A DNA stretch of 64,000 nucleotides, from the NCBI GenBank assembly GCA_028284445.1, contig JANQRS010000029.1, forward strand, positions 248,001-312,000, in the 5' to 3' direction. The position numbers were made by a program, and so were the translations under genes. Positions 1-9,068 of the stretch are shown here, in pieces. The stretch is from Calditrichia bacterium. Its GTDB lineage: Bacteria > Calditrichota > Calditrichia > RBG-13-44-9 > J075. The notes under the pieces were generated by a model. The model saw nothing but the letters and a program-made list of their open reading frames with translations, searched no databases and was not told the DNA's origin. Position 1 is the stretch's first letter. Each line of letters opens with the position of its first letter.

Positions 1-553
1 TACCGGTCAATTTGTGAAGCGGTATCCCAATGTGGTACTGCGGATGTTGCACGATGGCCATGAAATCGGCAATCACACCTATGATCATCCTCACCTGACG
101 ACCTTTGAACAAAATGGTAAACACGATATTGGCGAGACGGTTGATCGTGCTTATGTGCAGCATCAGCTTTTGTTGACGGACAGCCTGTTCTACGGTTTAA
201 CCGGACAGCATATGATGCCGTACTGGCGGGCGCCATACGGTGAATACAATCAGGAAATCCTTGACTGGGCGGCTGAGGTCGGGTTTAAGCATATCCGCTG
301 GACGCGCGGTTTTGATACCTTCGATTGGGTTGCCGATACAACTTCGAAGCTATACCGCACGCCGGATGAGGTAAGTACGGCCATTCTCAATCGTGATAAT
401 GAGTATCAGGAGCTGAACGGCGCTGTGGTACTGATGCATCTTGGCTCCAGCCGGGAGACGGAACAGATGCACCTGATGCTGCCTGGATTAATTCCCGAAT
501 TGAAGCGCCGTGGCTTTTCGCCTGTGACGATTTCCGATTTGTTAAAGAGATGA
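1..553 (+). CDS. Polysaccharide deacetylase (NodB domain), 3' part
   Basis: The frame is open from the first bases of the window (TGQFVKRYPN before the first GTG at 14), so this is the C-terminal part of a gene that starts outside. Carbohydrate esterase family 4 motifs are visible: HEIGNHTYDH is the metal-binding H-x-x-x-H motif, RAPYGEYN is the RxPY motif, and VLMHLGS near the C-terminus carries the last conserved His. The family removes N- or O-acetyl groups from chitin, peptidoglycan or xylan-type polymers. The substrate cannot be told from this fragment. The N-terminal DD motif and any signal peptide lie outside the window. The stop is TGA at 551-553. Confidence 0.85.
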   Translation, partial: TGQFVKRYPNVVLRMLHDGHEIGNHTYDHPHLTTFEQNGKHDIGETVDRAYVQHQLLLTDSLFYGLTGQHMMPYWRAPYGEYNQEILDWAAEVGFKHIRWTRGFDTFDWVADTTSKLYRTPDEVSTAILNRDNEYQELNGAVVLMHLGSSRETEQMHLMLPGLIPELKRRGFSPVTISDLLKR

Positions 554-676
554 ACTTTTGTTGCGATAAGCTGTTAAAGAACCAATAGGATAAGTGCAGA
601 ATTCATTGTGTTGCGCCTAAACATGTAGTACTTTGAAAGTCTGTAGATTTTCGGGTTCAGTCGTTGAGACAAAACG

Positions 677-3600
677 ATGGCAAAAAAAAGCAGCTGGCAT
701 TTTTACACATTTATTATTGCCTTTAGCGCGATTCTGGTTGTGCACGTCCTATGGACGTATACGCCAATCAAGAATGAGGTGAAGGCAACCATTATCGAGC
801 GGCTGCAGCCCTACCTCGGCGAATCGTTTATTATTAACGATTTCGAAGTTGGTGTCAATTCGATCACCTTCTACAAAATCCGTGCTACCAACAAAGCGGC
901 GACCTTCACGCTTGATCTCCGCAAAATCCGTATTGGCTTTAATCTGTATCAATTGCTGATTAATGGCCTCGATCCTTTCAAGACCATCACTTCGGTGACC
1001 TTTATAAATCCCCGGCTTAATCTTTATTCCGGTGGAAAGCTGCCCGAGCGTCGAAGCCCGGGATTAACGCCGGAGGAGATTATGGAAGAGATCCTCCTGA
1101 ATATCGAAAAATTCCCGGAAATCGATTTTATCACCGTGGCCAATGGTGAGATCTACTGGATGTCGCCGGAAGACAATATCCCGCTGCTCAGCCGCCTCGG
1201 TGGCCGCATCAACTATGTAACCAACCGCAAAGAAGTGAACCTCGATCTGCGTGGTAAATTCCTCGGCGTTGAGCAGAGCTCGCTCAATCTCTACGGAAAT
1301 CTGAATTTCGAAGATCAGAACTGGGGCGCAAAGTTGCTGCTCGATGATTGCGAAGTGACATCGGACTTGCCATTCTGGCGCTTCAATTGGTGGGAAATTG
1401 ATCATGCCCGCTTATTTGGCGGTATCCTGATTGAAAACCCCAATTACTCTCTGGACAGCCTGAGGTTTTCCGGCAATGTGGAGATCGCTGATCTGACCAC
1501 GCGATTCTGGAAGCAGGAGGCAGAGGCTTCGCTGGCAAATGTGCGTTTTGAAAATCGCGGCCTGATTATTGAGCCCTTTGAGGCGCGGATTGAACAGGGG
1601 CGCGGCCGCTTCGGCGGAGAAATCAAGGATTTGCTTGATCCGCATGTCGACTGGACACTGGAAATCGAAGATTACGATGCCGCTGATTTAAAGAAATCAC
1701 ATAATGTCTTTGAGTTTGCCTATGAAGGCAAAATTCACGGAGTTGGCAAGTTCAGTGGCCCGCTTAAGCAAATGGTGATAGATGCGGACCTTGCTGCGCC
1801 GAATTTGCTGTATTCAGTGGTGCCCTTCAACACCTGTAAAGCCCGCTTTCGTTATCACACCAAGCCGAAACAGATGGACTTCGAATATCTGCGCGCCGAT
1901 TTTTACAAATGGCGCACCCAGGGGGTTGGCGACATCAACTTTAAAGACTTTTCAATCCGCCTTGATCTGAATTCTGATATTTGGGTGCCGACTGGCTATT
2001 TCAACTATTTGACCGGGCTGAATGAAGGGACAATTAAGCTGGATACCGACTTCCAGGGTGATTTTACCAGCCGCTTCTTTTACGGTGATTTTAAGTGGTC
2101 TGCCAATAGCCTGGACGAAACGCTTGCCTACGGCAGTGGGCCCTTCACCCTCGACGATCAACTTTTCAAATTCAATATCAAGTCCGATAACTTGCCGACG
2201 CCGGTACGGATGAGCGGTGTCTTCGAGCAGATTTTCAGCGAGCCGCTGATACGAATCATGAACGTCAGGGACTTTCCGGTTAAGGAATTCACCTTCAATC
2301 CGCTGATAGCCAATGCCGTCGAAGGGACCCATTTTGACTTCTATTTTGCCGGGCCCTATGAATTGCTGCAGGCGAAAGTAAAGGTTCAGTCCGAGGATCG
2401 TATAACCGACCTGGTTACCGGCACTGCCAATATTCACGACATATTCACATATGATCAGCGATACAAGGGGCGGTTCAAGGCCCATACCGCCCCGGAATCC
2501 CTCGATGGCCGTTTTGACGTCGCTTTTTCGCGCAACGGGATGAACACCGAGATTCATGTCCCGGGCGTCGTTCGCACCAATTTTTACATGGGTGCAGGAT
2601 GGGACGATCCCTTTCGTGGCACAGCTACTCTCAAGCGCAATGCTGTGCAGCATTATCTCGCCAAGGCTCCGGGCCTCGAACAACTGTTTCAGCAGGGATT
2701 TTTGAGCGGCGAAATGACCTTCGCCGGCACCGTTGGTAATCCGTCCATCGACTTTAATCTCAATGCAGACGAATTCATCCTGAATTCGGTAGGCTATTAC
2801 AACGGACGCTTCTCCGGGAATCTTGCCGACTATCAGTTGGATTTTGCAGATCTCAAGGTTGAGTTAAATGGCGACGATGTCCTGGTGGCTGATTTGACCA
2901 TCGATCTCGAAGATGAAAAAATCGACCTGGTGATGCAGGCTGATAGTATTGAGAGCAATTTTCTGGCAGAAACCATTTTCCAGGATCGCGACATTGTGCG
3001 CGGCGAATTTGATTATTTGCTAAAGGCCAGCGGTCCGCTCTACGAACCAAAGGTGATTGCTGACATTCAGATGCGTGAAGGGGTATTCAGCGGGGTTCCT
3101 TTCGAACGTGTTGAAGGCAGTTTCAAGGATTCGCTGAAGCAGGATGGCTATTTCTGGAATATTCAGGACCATGTGATAAATATTCCCAACTTCTTATATC
3201 ACAATTATCATCAATACACCCTGCGAGCTAACGGTATGCTTAGCGTGGATCCGGACGGGCCGTTGAATATGCGCTGTAATCTAGATGGCAACGTGCTTGC
3301 TGAAGTGCCGAAGCTCGATCCCTATTTCATGAATCCGGAGTCCGATGGACAGCTCTTTGTGCATGTAAAAGGAAGTCGCACTAATCCCTATTTTGAAGAG
3401 GTGCAGTTGGATATTGTCGACGGTTCACTCGAATTCGACGGGGTGATTCCGCCGCTGCACGATATTCGCGCGAAAGTCGAACTGACAGGTGCCAGCAACC
3501 TGGTAGATATTAAATGGATCGAAGGGCGTCTCGAGGATCGCTGGGTAAAGATGTATAATCGCCGTCCGGAAGAGGTGAATCCGACCGGCCTGCAGCCATG

Positions 3601-4900
3601 GCTGTTTTCCGAGGTAGGGCTCGATTTTGGTGTGCTGCTTTTTGAGACCGACGAGCGCGGGATTCCTTTGTCGATCCCTGATTTGATGAAAGAGGGGGAA
3701 AAGGGCTATTTTGCTGTGTATGGGCGAGAGTCCGATGAGACATTTCTGATGTCCGGCCCGCCGGAAAGCCCCTTTGCCCGCGGCAGAATCAAGATGTACG
3801 ATTGCCGGATTACCTTTCCGTTCGAGGGAATGTACGAAGAAGGATATGATTACGAGACCGGGTCTTTTGACTACGACTATGACGAATATCCGGTGATGGG
3901 ATTCATGGTGAATCTATATACGGAAGTGCTGATGGAGCCGGGCAATAATAATCGCTATTTTGTAGAAATACCGGCCTATGTGGGTGAAGTGGCGATGGAT
4001 CTCAATATCGATAATTCATCGCCGGGACTGGAATTCCGCGGGCGTTTCATCGAGGAAAGCTGGCGGGTTATCGGCGGTATGGAATCGTCGCGCGGGCGGG
4101 TAGAATATTTGGACGTGCAGTTCAAGGTAGAGCGATTCGGTGCAGAGTTTAACCAAATGGAGATACTTCCGGAAGTCTATGGCCAGGCATTTACCACGAT
4201 TAGAGATTCAACCGGTGATTTCCCGCGTGATATCTTCCTCCGGCTTTTTGTTGTTGACCCGATTACCGGCAAGGAAGTCTCCAAGGGACGCTGGGAAGAT
4301 TTCCGATTTAAGCTGGTATCGAGAAATCCTGTAATTGGGGAAACTCAGGAACAAGTTCTCTCTTATTTGGGTTATAGCGTTGACAACCTCCAGTATAAGG
4401 CGCGTGAGGTAGGGCTGACGATGACGGAGAATTTCCTGATTCGGCCGCTGTTCAGACCCCTCGAACGACAACTGGAGAGACGTCTTAGGTTAGACTATGT
4501 ACGGTTAAGGTCGAATTTTGCCTCAAATCTGTTCTATGCCAGCATAAAGAATCAGGCAGAGTTCTTTAACAATGCGGCTTATTTTAATCCGTCGGTGAAC
4601 AATCAGCTCGATCCGACGTTGTTATTGTTGCAAAGCTCGGAGGTGACGCTCGGTAAATATCTCCTGCGGGATTTTTACCTGACCTATACCGGAGAACTGG
4701 TGACTGCCTATGAGCAGGCCGATATGGGATTGAATCACACAATTGGCCTGGAATATCGAGTTCTGTATAATCTCTTACTGGAAGTTGAATATAATGATTT
4801 TATACTTAGCCCGTTCTATACTGCGGATGAGATCCTTCAATTTGGTCCGGAAGGATATCGGGATTGGCGGATTCGTCTCCGACACTCGTTTAATTTTTGA
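677..4900 (+). CDS. tamB: TamB-type translocation/assembly module protein
   Basis: 1407 aa. One N-terminal membrane segment (about residues 8-28) is followed by a very long beta-rich repetitive region of AsmA/TamB type and a conserved C-terminal TamB (DUF490) domain (about 1050-1407) that ends in Phe. TamB bridges the inner and outer membranes and is implicated in barrel-protein insertion and phospholipid transport. It lies directly upstream of bamA (70 bp to the ATG preferred here), a common arrangement, which supports an envelope-assembly role. The start is ATG at 677 with a weak ribosome binding site. The name rests on architecture, length and context; an AsmA-family relative is the only real alternative. 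Confidence 0.85.
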   Translation: MAKKSSWHFYTFIIAFSAILVVHVLWTYTPIKNEVKATIIERLQPYLGESFIINDFEVGVNSITFYKIRATNKAATFTLDLRKIRIGFNLYQLLINGLDPFKTITSVTFINPRLNLYSGGKLPERRSPGLTPEEIMEEILLNIEKFPEIDFITVANGEIYWMSPEDNIPLLSRLGGRINYVTNRKEVNLDLRGKFLGVEQSSLNLYGNLNFEDQNWGAKLLLDDCEVTSDLPFWRFNWWEIDHARLFGGILIENPNYSLDSLRFSGNVEIADLTTRFWKQEAEASLANVRFENRGLIIEPFEARIEQGRGRFGGEIKDLLDPHVDWTLEIEDYDAADLKKSHNVFEFAYEGKIHGVGKFSGPLKQMVIDADLAAPNLLYSVVPFNTCKARFRYHTKPKQMDFEYLRADFYKWRTQGVGDINFKDFSIRLDLNSDIWVPTGYFNYLTGLNEGTIKLDTDFQGDFTSRFFYGDFKWSANSLDETLAYGSGPFTLDDQLFKFNIKSDNLPTPVRMSGVFEQIFSEPLIRIMNVRDFPVKEFTFNPLIANAVEGTHFDFYFAGPYELLQAKVKVQSEDRITDLVTGTANIHDIFTYDQRYKGRFKAHTAPESLDGRFDVAFSRNGMNTEIHVPGVVRTNFYMGAGWDDPFRGTATLKRNAVQHYLAKAPGLEQLFQQGFLSGEMTFAGTVGNPSIDFNLNADEFILNSVGYYNGRFSGNLADYQLDFADLKVELNGDDVLVADLTIDLEDEKIDLVMQADSIESNFLAETIFQDRDIVRGEFDYLLKASGPLYEPKVIADIQMREGVFSGVPFERVEGSFKDSLKQDGYFWNIQDHVINIPNFLYHNYHQYTLRANGMLSVDPDGPLNMRCNLDGNVLAEVPKLDPYFMNPESDGQLFVHVKGSRTNPYFEEVQLDIVDGSLEFDGVIPPLHDIRAKVELTGASNLVDIKWIEGRLEDRWVKMYNRRPEEVNPTGLQPWLFSEVGLDFGVLLFETDERGIPLSIPDLMKEGEKGYFAVYGRESDETFLMSGPPESPFARGRIKMYDCRITFPFEGMYEEGYDYETGSFDYDYDEYPVMGFMVNLYTEVLMEPGNNNRYFVEIPAYVGEVAMDLNIDNSSPGLEFRGRFIEESWRVIGGMESSRGRVEYLDVQFKVERFGAEFNQMEILPEVYGQAFTTIRDSTGDFPRDIFLRLFVVDPITGKEVSKGRWEDFRFKLVSRNPVIGETQEQVLSYLGYSVDNLQYKAREVGLTMTENFLIRPLFRPLERQLERRLRLDYVRLRSNFASNLFYASIKNQAEFFNNAAYFNPSVNNQLDPTLLLLQSSEVTLGKYLLRDFYLTYTGELVTAYEQADMGLNHTIGLEYRVLYNLLLEVEYNDFILSPFYTADEILQFGPEGYRDWRIRLRHSFNF

Positions 4901-4970
4901 TTTGCATAAATAGGGCTATTCATTTAAGTTTTTAGGCTTGATAAAGTTAACCTGTATTAGGGCAATTTGT

Positions 4971-7304
4971 ATGCAAACATGGTTTCGAAAATTCGTCTGG
5001 TGCATCGGTGTTTCCCTGCTTGCGAGCAGTGTGGTAACTACTGTGTTGGCCCAGGCTCCCCCGCAATACCAGATACGGGATATTCGCGTTCAAGGCAATG
5101 TCACGGCGGACAGTTCGCTGATTCTATTGAATGCCGGTTTGATTCGCGAAAGTTATCTGACAGCAGACAATGTTCAGAAAGCGATTCGCAATTTGTGGGC
5201 GCTGCGCTTGTTTTCGAATGTGGAAGTATTCGCCGAAAATGAACGTGATGAACGAATTGATATCATTATCCGCGTTGAGGAATATCCACGGTTGGCCACC
5301 TGGCAAGTTCAGGGGAACGACAAGCTCAAAAACAAGGATATCGATAAAGAAGTCGGCTTCTATCGGGGAATGGTATTTAATGAATTCAAGATTTACAATG
5401 CTCGCCGTAACCTGATTCGTAAATATAAGGAAGAAGGTTATCTGCTGGCCGAAGTGAATATTGACACAGCTGCCGCAGAAAATGGCCGCATTCAAGCGAA
5501 TATTCGCATCGATGAAGGGAAGAAGGTCCAGGTTAAGCGCATCCAGGTGTTCGGCGCTGAGCTACTGGATCCCAAAGAGCTCCGAAAAGCCTTTAAGGAA
5601 ATCAAGGAAGATCGGTGGTGGCGCGGCGCAGACTTTGACCCCAAGAAATACGAGATTGACAAGCAGAATATCCTCAATTTTTGCCGCAAGCATGGCCTCC
5701 GAGATGCAGAAATCGTAAAAGACTCCATTTATTATAGCGAAGACAAGCGCGACCTCTTTATAGATGTGTACGTTGAAGAAGGGCGCCAGTATTATTTCGG
5801 AGACGTGAGCTTCGAAGGCAATACCGTTTTCCCTGATGAGATATTGCGTCAGCAGCTGCTCTTCGAAAAAGGCGATGTATATAATCAGGAAAGCTTCGAA
5901 GAAAGTATCCGTGGTAATATTCAGAACCTTTACTACAACCAGGGATATCTTTTTGCCACACCGCAGCCTCTGGAAATTCCCAGCGCTGAAGACACTGTAG
6001 ATGTGAAAATTCGTATCAATGAAGGTCACGTGGTGCGGATTAAGGAAATTACCATCACTGGTAATACCAAGACAAACGAAAAAGTGGTGCGTCGTGAGTT
6101 TAAGATTTATCCCGGTGATGTCTTTAATCGCAGCAAGCTGGAACGCAGCGTGCGCGACGTGTGGGTATTAAACTATTTCGCCAATGTTGTGCCGGACGTG
6201 AAATTACTGCCGGATGATGACAAGCATGTCAATCTCGAAGTAAATATCGAGGAACGTTCCACAGATACCGCCAATATGAGCGCCGGTTATAGCCAGCGTG
6301 ACAAATTCATTGGTAGTATTGGATTTGCCCTCAATAACTTTTCTCTGAAGCATCCATTGGCGGGTGGAGACGGACAACGTCTCAGCTTCCAGTGGGATTT
6401 TGGGCGCTTTTACCGGAATTTGTCTCTGAGCTTTATCGAGCCTTGGACGCTCGGTACTCCAACCTTAACCGGTTTCTCGCTTTTCTCTACCCGCTATCAG
6501 GGCAGCTTTCGTCCCTGGGATGGTGAAGAACGCGGCGGCACGATACAGTTGGGACGCCGTTTGCGCTGGCCGGATAACTATTTCCGCGGTGACTGGATCT
6601 TCCGTTATTCAGATAACACCATTACGCCCAACCAGAACACAACCGATTTGATTCTTGACCGCTTTAGCGGTGCCAGAAACCTGGAATCAACCCAGATCAG
6701 TGTGACCCAGATTATTCGTCGCGACAGCCGTAACCGTCCGGAATTCCCGACCGCAGGTTCTGTTTACAATCTGCGCTCCAAGTTCGCCGGCTCTGTGTTG
6801 CAAGGGGATGAAGACTTTATCAAAAATACCCTGTCCGTTGAGTGGTATGTGCCCATGAAGTACGGCTTTATTCTCTTTGTTGAGAACAAGCTTGGCGCTA
6901 TTGCCGGTCTGCGGAATGACTATTACATCAACCCGAATGAACTCTTCTTCCTTGGTGGCTCCGGTCTTGGATTCTCCGAAGCGTTGCGCGGGTATGATGA
7001 CGGTCGTGCGGGCCCGACTTCCGGTGCTCGTTCCATGGCGCGCTTTACATCGGAATTGCGTTTCCAGATTGCGCCGAATCCAACCATTTTTGGTCTGTTC
7101 TTTGTCGAAGCAGGTAATGCCTGGCGTGAAGTTGGACAGACAAACTTTAACGATCTAAGGCGGTCTGCGGGTGTTGGTGCCCGTCTGTTTATGCCGCTGC
7201 TTGGAATTATTGGCCTTGACTTCGGGTACGGCTTTGATTATCCTGATGCCTTGGGAAATCGTGAGGGTCAATGGAAAGTCCACTTTAAATTTGGACAATT
7301 TTAG
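4971..7304 (+). CDS. bamA: Outer membrane protein assembly factor BamA (Omp85)
   Basis: 777 aa from ATG 4971, which gives a clean signal peptide (MQTWFRKFVW..., cleavage after VLAQ). A TTG at 4938 in the same frame would add 11 residues that do not resemble a signal peptide. Five POTRA modules can be followed, each starting with a pattern such as IRDIRVQGN, VKRIQVFG, FGDVSFEGN or IKEITITGN (about residues 33-430). A C-terminal 16-strand barrel domain follows and ends in Phe. This is the central subunit of the complex that folds and inserts outer-membrane beta-barrels. It heads the skp-lpxD-lpxC/fabZ-lpxA series. Confidence 0.95.
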   Translation: MQTWFRKFVWCIGVSLLASSVVTTVLAQAPPQYQIRDIRVQGNVTADSSLILLNAGLIRESYLTADNVQKAIRNLWALRLFSNVEVFAENERDERIDIIIRVEEYPRLATWQVQGNDKLKNKDIDKEVGFYRGMVFNEFKIYNARRNLIRKYKEEGYLLAEVNIDTAAAENGRIQANIRIDEGKKVQVKRIQVFGAELLDPKELRKAFKEIKEDRWWRGADFDPKKYEIDKQNILNFCRKHGLRDAEIVKDSIYYSEDKRDLFIDVYVEEGRQYYFGDVSFEGNTVFPDEILRQQLLFEKGDVYNQESFEESIRGNIQNLYYNQGYLFATPQPLEIPSAEDTVDVKIRINEGHVVRIKEITITGNTKTNEKVVRREFKIYPGDVFNRSKLERSVRDVWVLNYFANVVPDVKLLPDDDKHVNLEVNIEERSTDTANMSAGYSQRDKFIGSIGFALNNFSLKHPLAGGDGQRLSFQWDFGRFYRNLSLSFIEPWTLGTPTLTGFSLFSTRYQGSFRPWDGEERGGTIQLGRRLRWPDNYFRGDWIFRYSDNTITPNQNTTDLILDRFSGARNLESTQISVTQIIRRDSRNRPEFPTAGSVYNLRSKFAGSVLQGDEDFIKNTLSVEWYVPMKYGFILFVENKLGAIAGLRNDYYINPNELFFLGGSGLGFSEALRGYDDGRAGPTSGARSMARFTSELRFQIAPNPTIFGLFFVEAGNAWREVGQTNFNDLRRSAGVGARLFMPLLGIIGLDFGYGFDYPDALGNREGQWKVHFKFGQF

Positions 7305-7362
7305 TGTCCGTATTGGATGCTGTTATATTTATACTTATCACCACCACGAGGAGGATGTGAAG

Positions 7363-7890
7363 TTGAATAAGATCTCTATCATTTCATTAGTTGCGGTACT
7401 GTTCCTGATTGCTGGCGCGACAGCTGTTAGTGCTCAGGGCAAAGTTCGCTATATCGATTCACAGCGAGTTTTGGAAGAATATCCCGCAGCTCAAGAAGTG
7501 CAAAAGAAGATTCGTGATCTCGAAAATGCTTACAAACAAGAATACAGCAAGCTTGAGCAAGAAGCTCAGCAGCTGTATGATGAAATCCAGAACCAAAGCC
7601 TCTTGTTAAGCCCTGAAAAAAAAGCTGAAAAAGAAGGAATGCTTCAGCAAAAAATGGGTGATCTGCAGCGTTATCAGGTAGAAAAGCTTGGACCGCAAGG
7701 TGAGTTTTTCAAGAAAAGCCAGGATCTGCAAAAGCCGCTCTATGAGAACATTAACCAGGTAATTAAGAAGGTTGCAGAAGACGAAGGCTATGATTACATC
7801 CTGGATAGCGTTGGCGGCGTTGTGCTTTTTGCCAAGCCGATGTTCGATATTACCAATGTCATCCTGGAAGAGCTGAATAAATCGCAGTAA
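7363..7890 (+). CDS. skp: OmpH/Skp family periplasmic chaperone
   Basis: 175 aa. The signal peptide (MNKISIISLVAVLFL...VSAQ) is followed by GKVRYIDSQRVLEEYPAA and a long Gln/Glu/Lys-rich helical region (about 45-125), typical of the coiled-coil tentacles of Skp, which holds unfolded outer-membrane proteins in the periplasm. Start choice: a strong GAGGAGG at 7348-7354 lies 8 nt before TTG 7363 but only 2 nt before GTG 7357, so TTG is preferred; GTG would add two residues. The open frame extends further upstream into bamA but has no ribosome binding site there. It is followed by an intrinsic terminator. Confidence 0.9.
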   Translation: MNKISIISLVAVLFLIAGATAVSAQGKVRYIDSQRVLEEYPAAQEVQKKIRDLENAYKQEYSKLEQEAQQLYDEIQNQSLLLSPEKKAEKEGMLQQKMGDLQRYQVEKLGPQGEFFKKSQDLQKPLYENINQVIKKVAEDEGYDYILDSVGGVVLFAKPMFDITNVILEELNKSQ

Positions 7891-7910
7891 ATTTCAAGAA
7901 AATAAGTTTA

Positions 7911-7945
7911 AAAGCTGGAAGGCTCCTAAGGCTTTCCAGCTTTTT
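7911..7945 (+). terminator. Intrinsic terminator after skp
   Basis: A 13-bp stem (AAAGCTGGAAGGC with GCTTTCCAGCTTT, one G-U pair) and a 7-nt loop are followed by a run of T at 7941-7945. It lies 20 nt after the skp stop and 20 nt before the lpxD start, so lpxD must be reached by read-through or by its own promoter. Confidence 0.8.
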
Positions 7946-7964
7946 CTGTTGAGAGGAGACGCTG

Positions 7965-8999
7965 ATGCCGGTCTTTAAACTGGGGGAGATAGCCCGGAAA
8001 ATCGGTGGTGAATTGCACGGTGATGCAGATATTGAGATTTCAAGCCCGGCCGAGATTCACAAAGCCACGCCAGGGTCGATTACTTTCCTTGCCAATCCCA
8101 AATACAAAGACAGCCTTGCCACTACCGCCGCTTCCGCCATTATTGTTGATTCAAAATTAAATGTATCCCCTGAAATTCCTTATATTAAGACCGTTGATGC
8201 CTATTTTGGTTTTCTGCAGGCCTTTCTATTGTTTCATCCGCCTGCACAGCTCATCGAACCGGGCATCCATGAAACTGCTGTTGTTGCCGATAGTGTGACG
8301 CTCGGTGAAGATGTTGCCATTGGCGCAAATGTCTATCTCGGAAACAATGTGAAAATTGGCGATCGAACCCGAATTTTGCCCAATTGCGTGATTCTCGATG
8401 GCACGGTTATCGGCGACGATTGCCTGCTATATCCATTAGCAAGCGTACGCGAGAATTGCGAAATCGGCAATCGCGTCATTATTCATAATGGCGCCGTGAT
8501 TGGCAGCGATGGCTTTGGCTTTGCGCCATACGAAGGCCGCTTTCATAAGATTCCGCAAGTTGGCCGGGTGGTTATTGAAGATGATGTGGAAATCGGCGCG
8601 AATGTGACCATCGATCGCGCCACGATGGGGGAAACCCGCATAAAAAGCGGAGTAAAGCTTGACAACCTGATTCAGATTGCACATAATGTGACGGTTGGAG
8701 AACATACTGTCATGGCCGCACAGGCCGGGATCTCCGGTAGTACGGAAATTGGCAGGTATTGTATGATTGGCGGACAGGTTGGTACCGTTGGTCATATCCG
8801 TATTGGCGATCAGGTCAATATCGGGGCGCAGTCCGGTGTCGCCAAAAGCATTGACGACAAACAGATCTATTTTGGATCACCAGCACGGCCCATCATGAAG
8901 ACGAAGCGTATCGAGGCAGTTGTGAATAATCTGCCTGAGCTGTCGAAGCGGGTTCGAGCGCTGGAAAAAGAGCTTGAGAAACTCCGGTCCAAAGAATAA
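7965..8999 (+). CDS. lpxD: UDP-3-O-(3-hydroxyacyl)glucosamine N-acyltransferase LpxD
   Basis: 344 aa, the usual length. The N-terminal uridine-binding domain (about 1-100) precedes a left-handed beta-helix of hexapeptide repeats (about 100-320) and a C-terminal helix. The catalytic His is in QIAHNVTVGEH (about residue 245). The enzyme adds the N-linked acyl chain in the third step of lipid A synthesis in the cytoplasm. A good ribosome binding site (GAGAGGAG) precedes ATG 7965. It is followed by lpxC/fabZ and lpxA in the same direction. Confidence 0.96.
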   Translation: MPVFKLGEIARKIGGELHGDADIEISSPAEIHKATPGSITFLANPKYKDSLATTAASAIIVDSKLNVSPEIPYIKTVDAYFGFLQAFLLFHPPAQLIEPGIHETAVVADSVTLGEDVAIGANVYLGNNVKIGDRTRILPNCVILDGTVIGDDCLLYPLASVRENCEIGNRVIIHNGAVIGSDGFGFAPYEGRFHKIPQVGRVVIEDDVEIGANVTIDRATMGETRIKSGVKLDNLIQIAHNVTVGEHTVMAAQAGISGSTEIGRYCMIGGQVGTVGHIRIGDQVNIGAQSGVAKSIDDKQIYFGSPARPIMKTKRIEAVVNNLPELSKRVRALEKELEKLRSKE

Positions 9000-9068
9000 T
9001 ATTGAGCGTGAGAGTTGGGATAGACGTCTGATCTGGGAAAATACTGCGTCGAACGGAAGAGGATACAT

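Noticed and set aside
1952..2683. 243-aa antisense open frame inside tamB
   Set aside because: It is the mirror of a clearly coding strand, has no ribosome binding site and shows no family motif.
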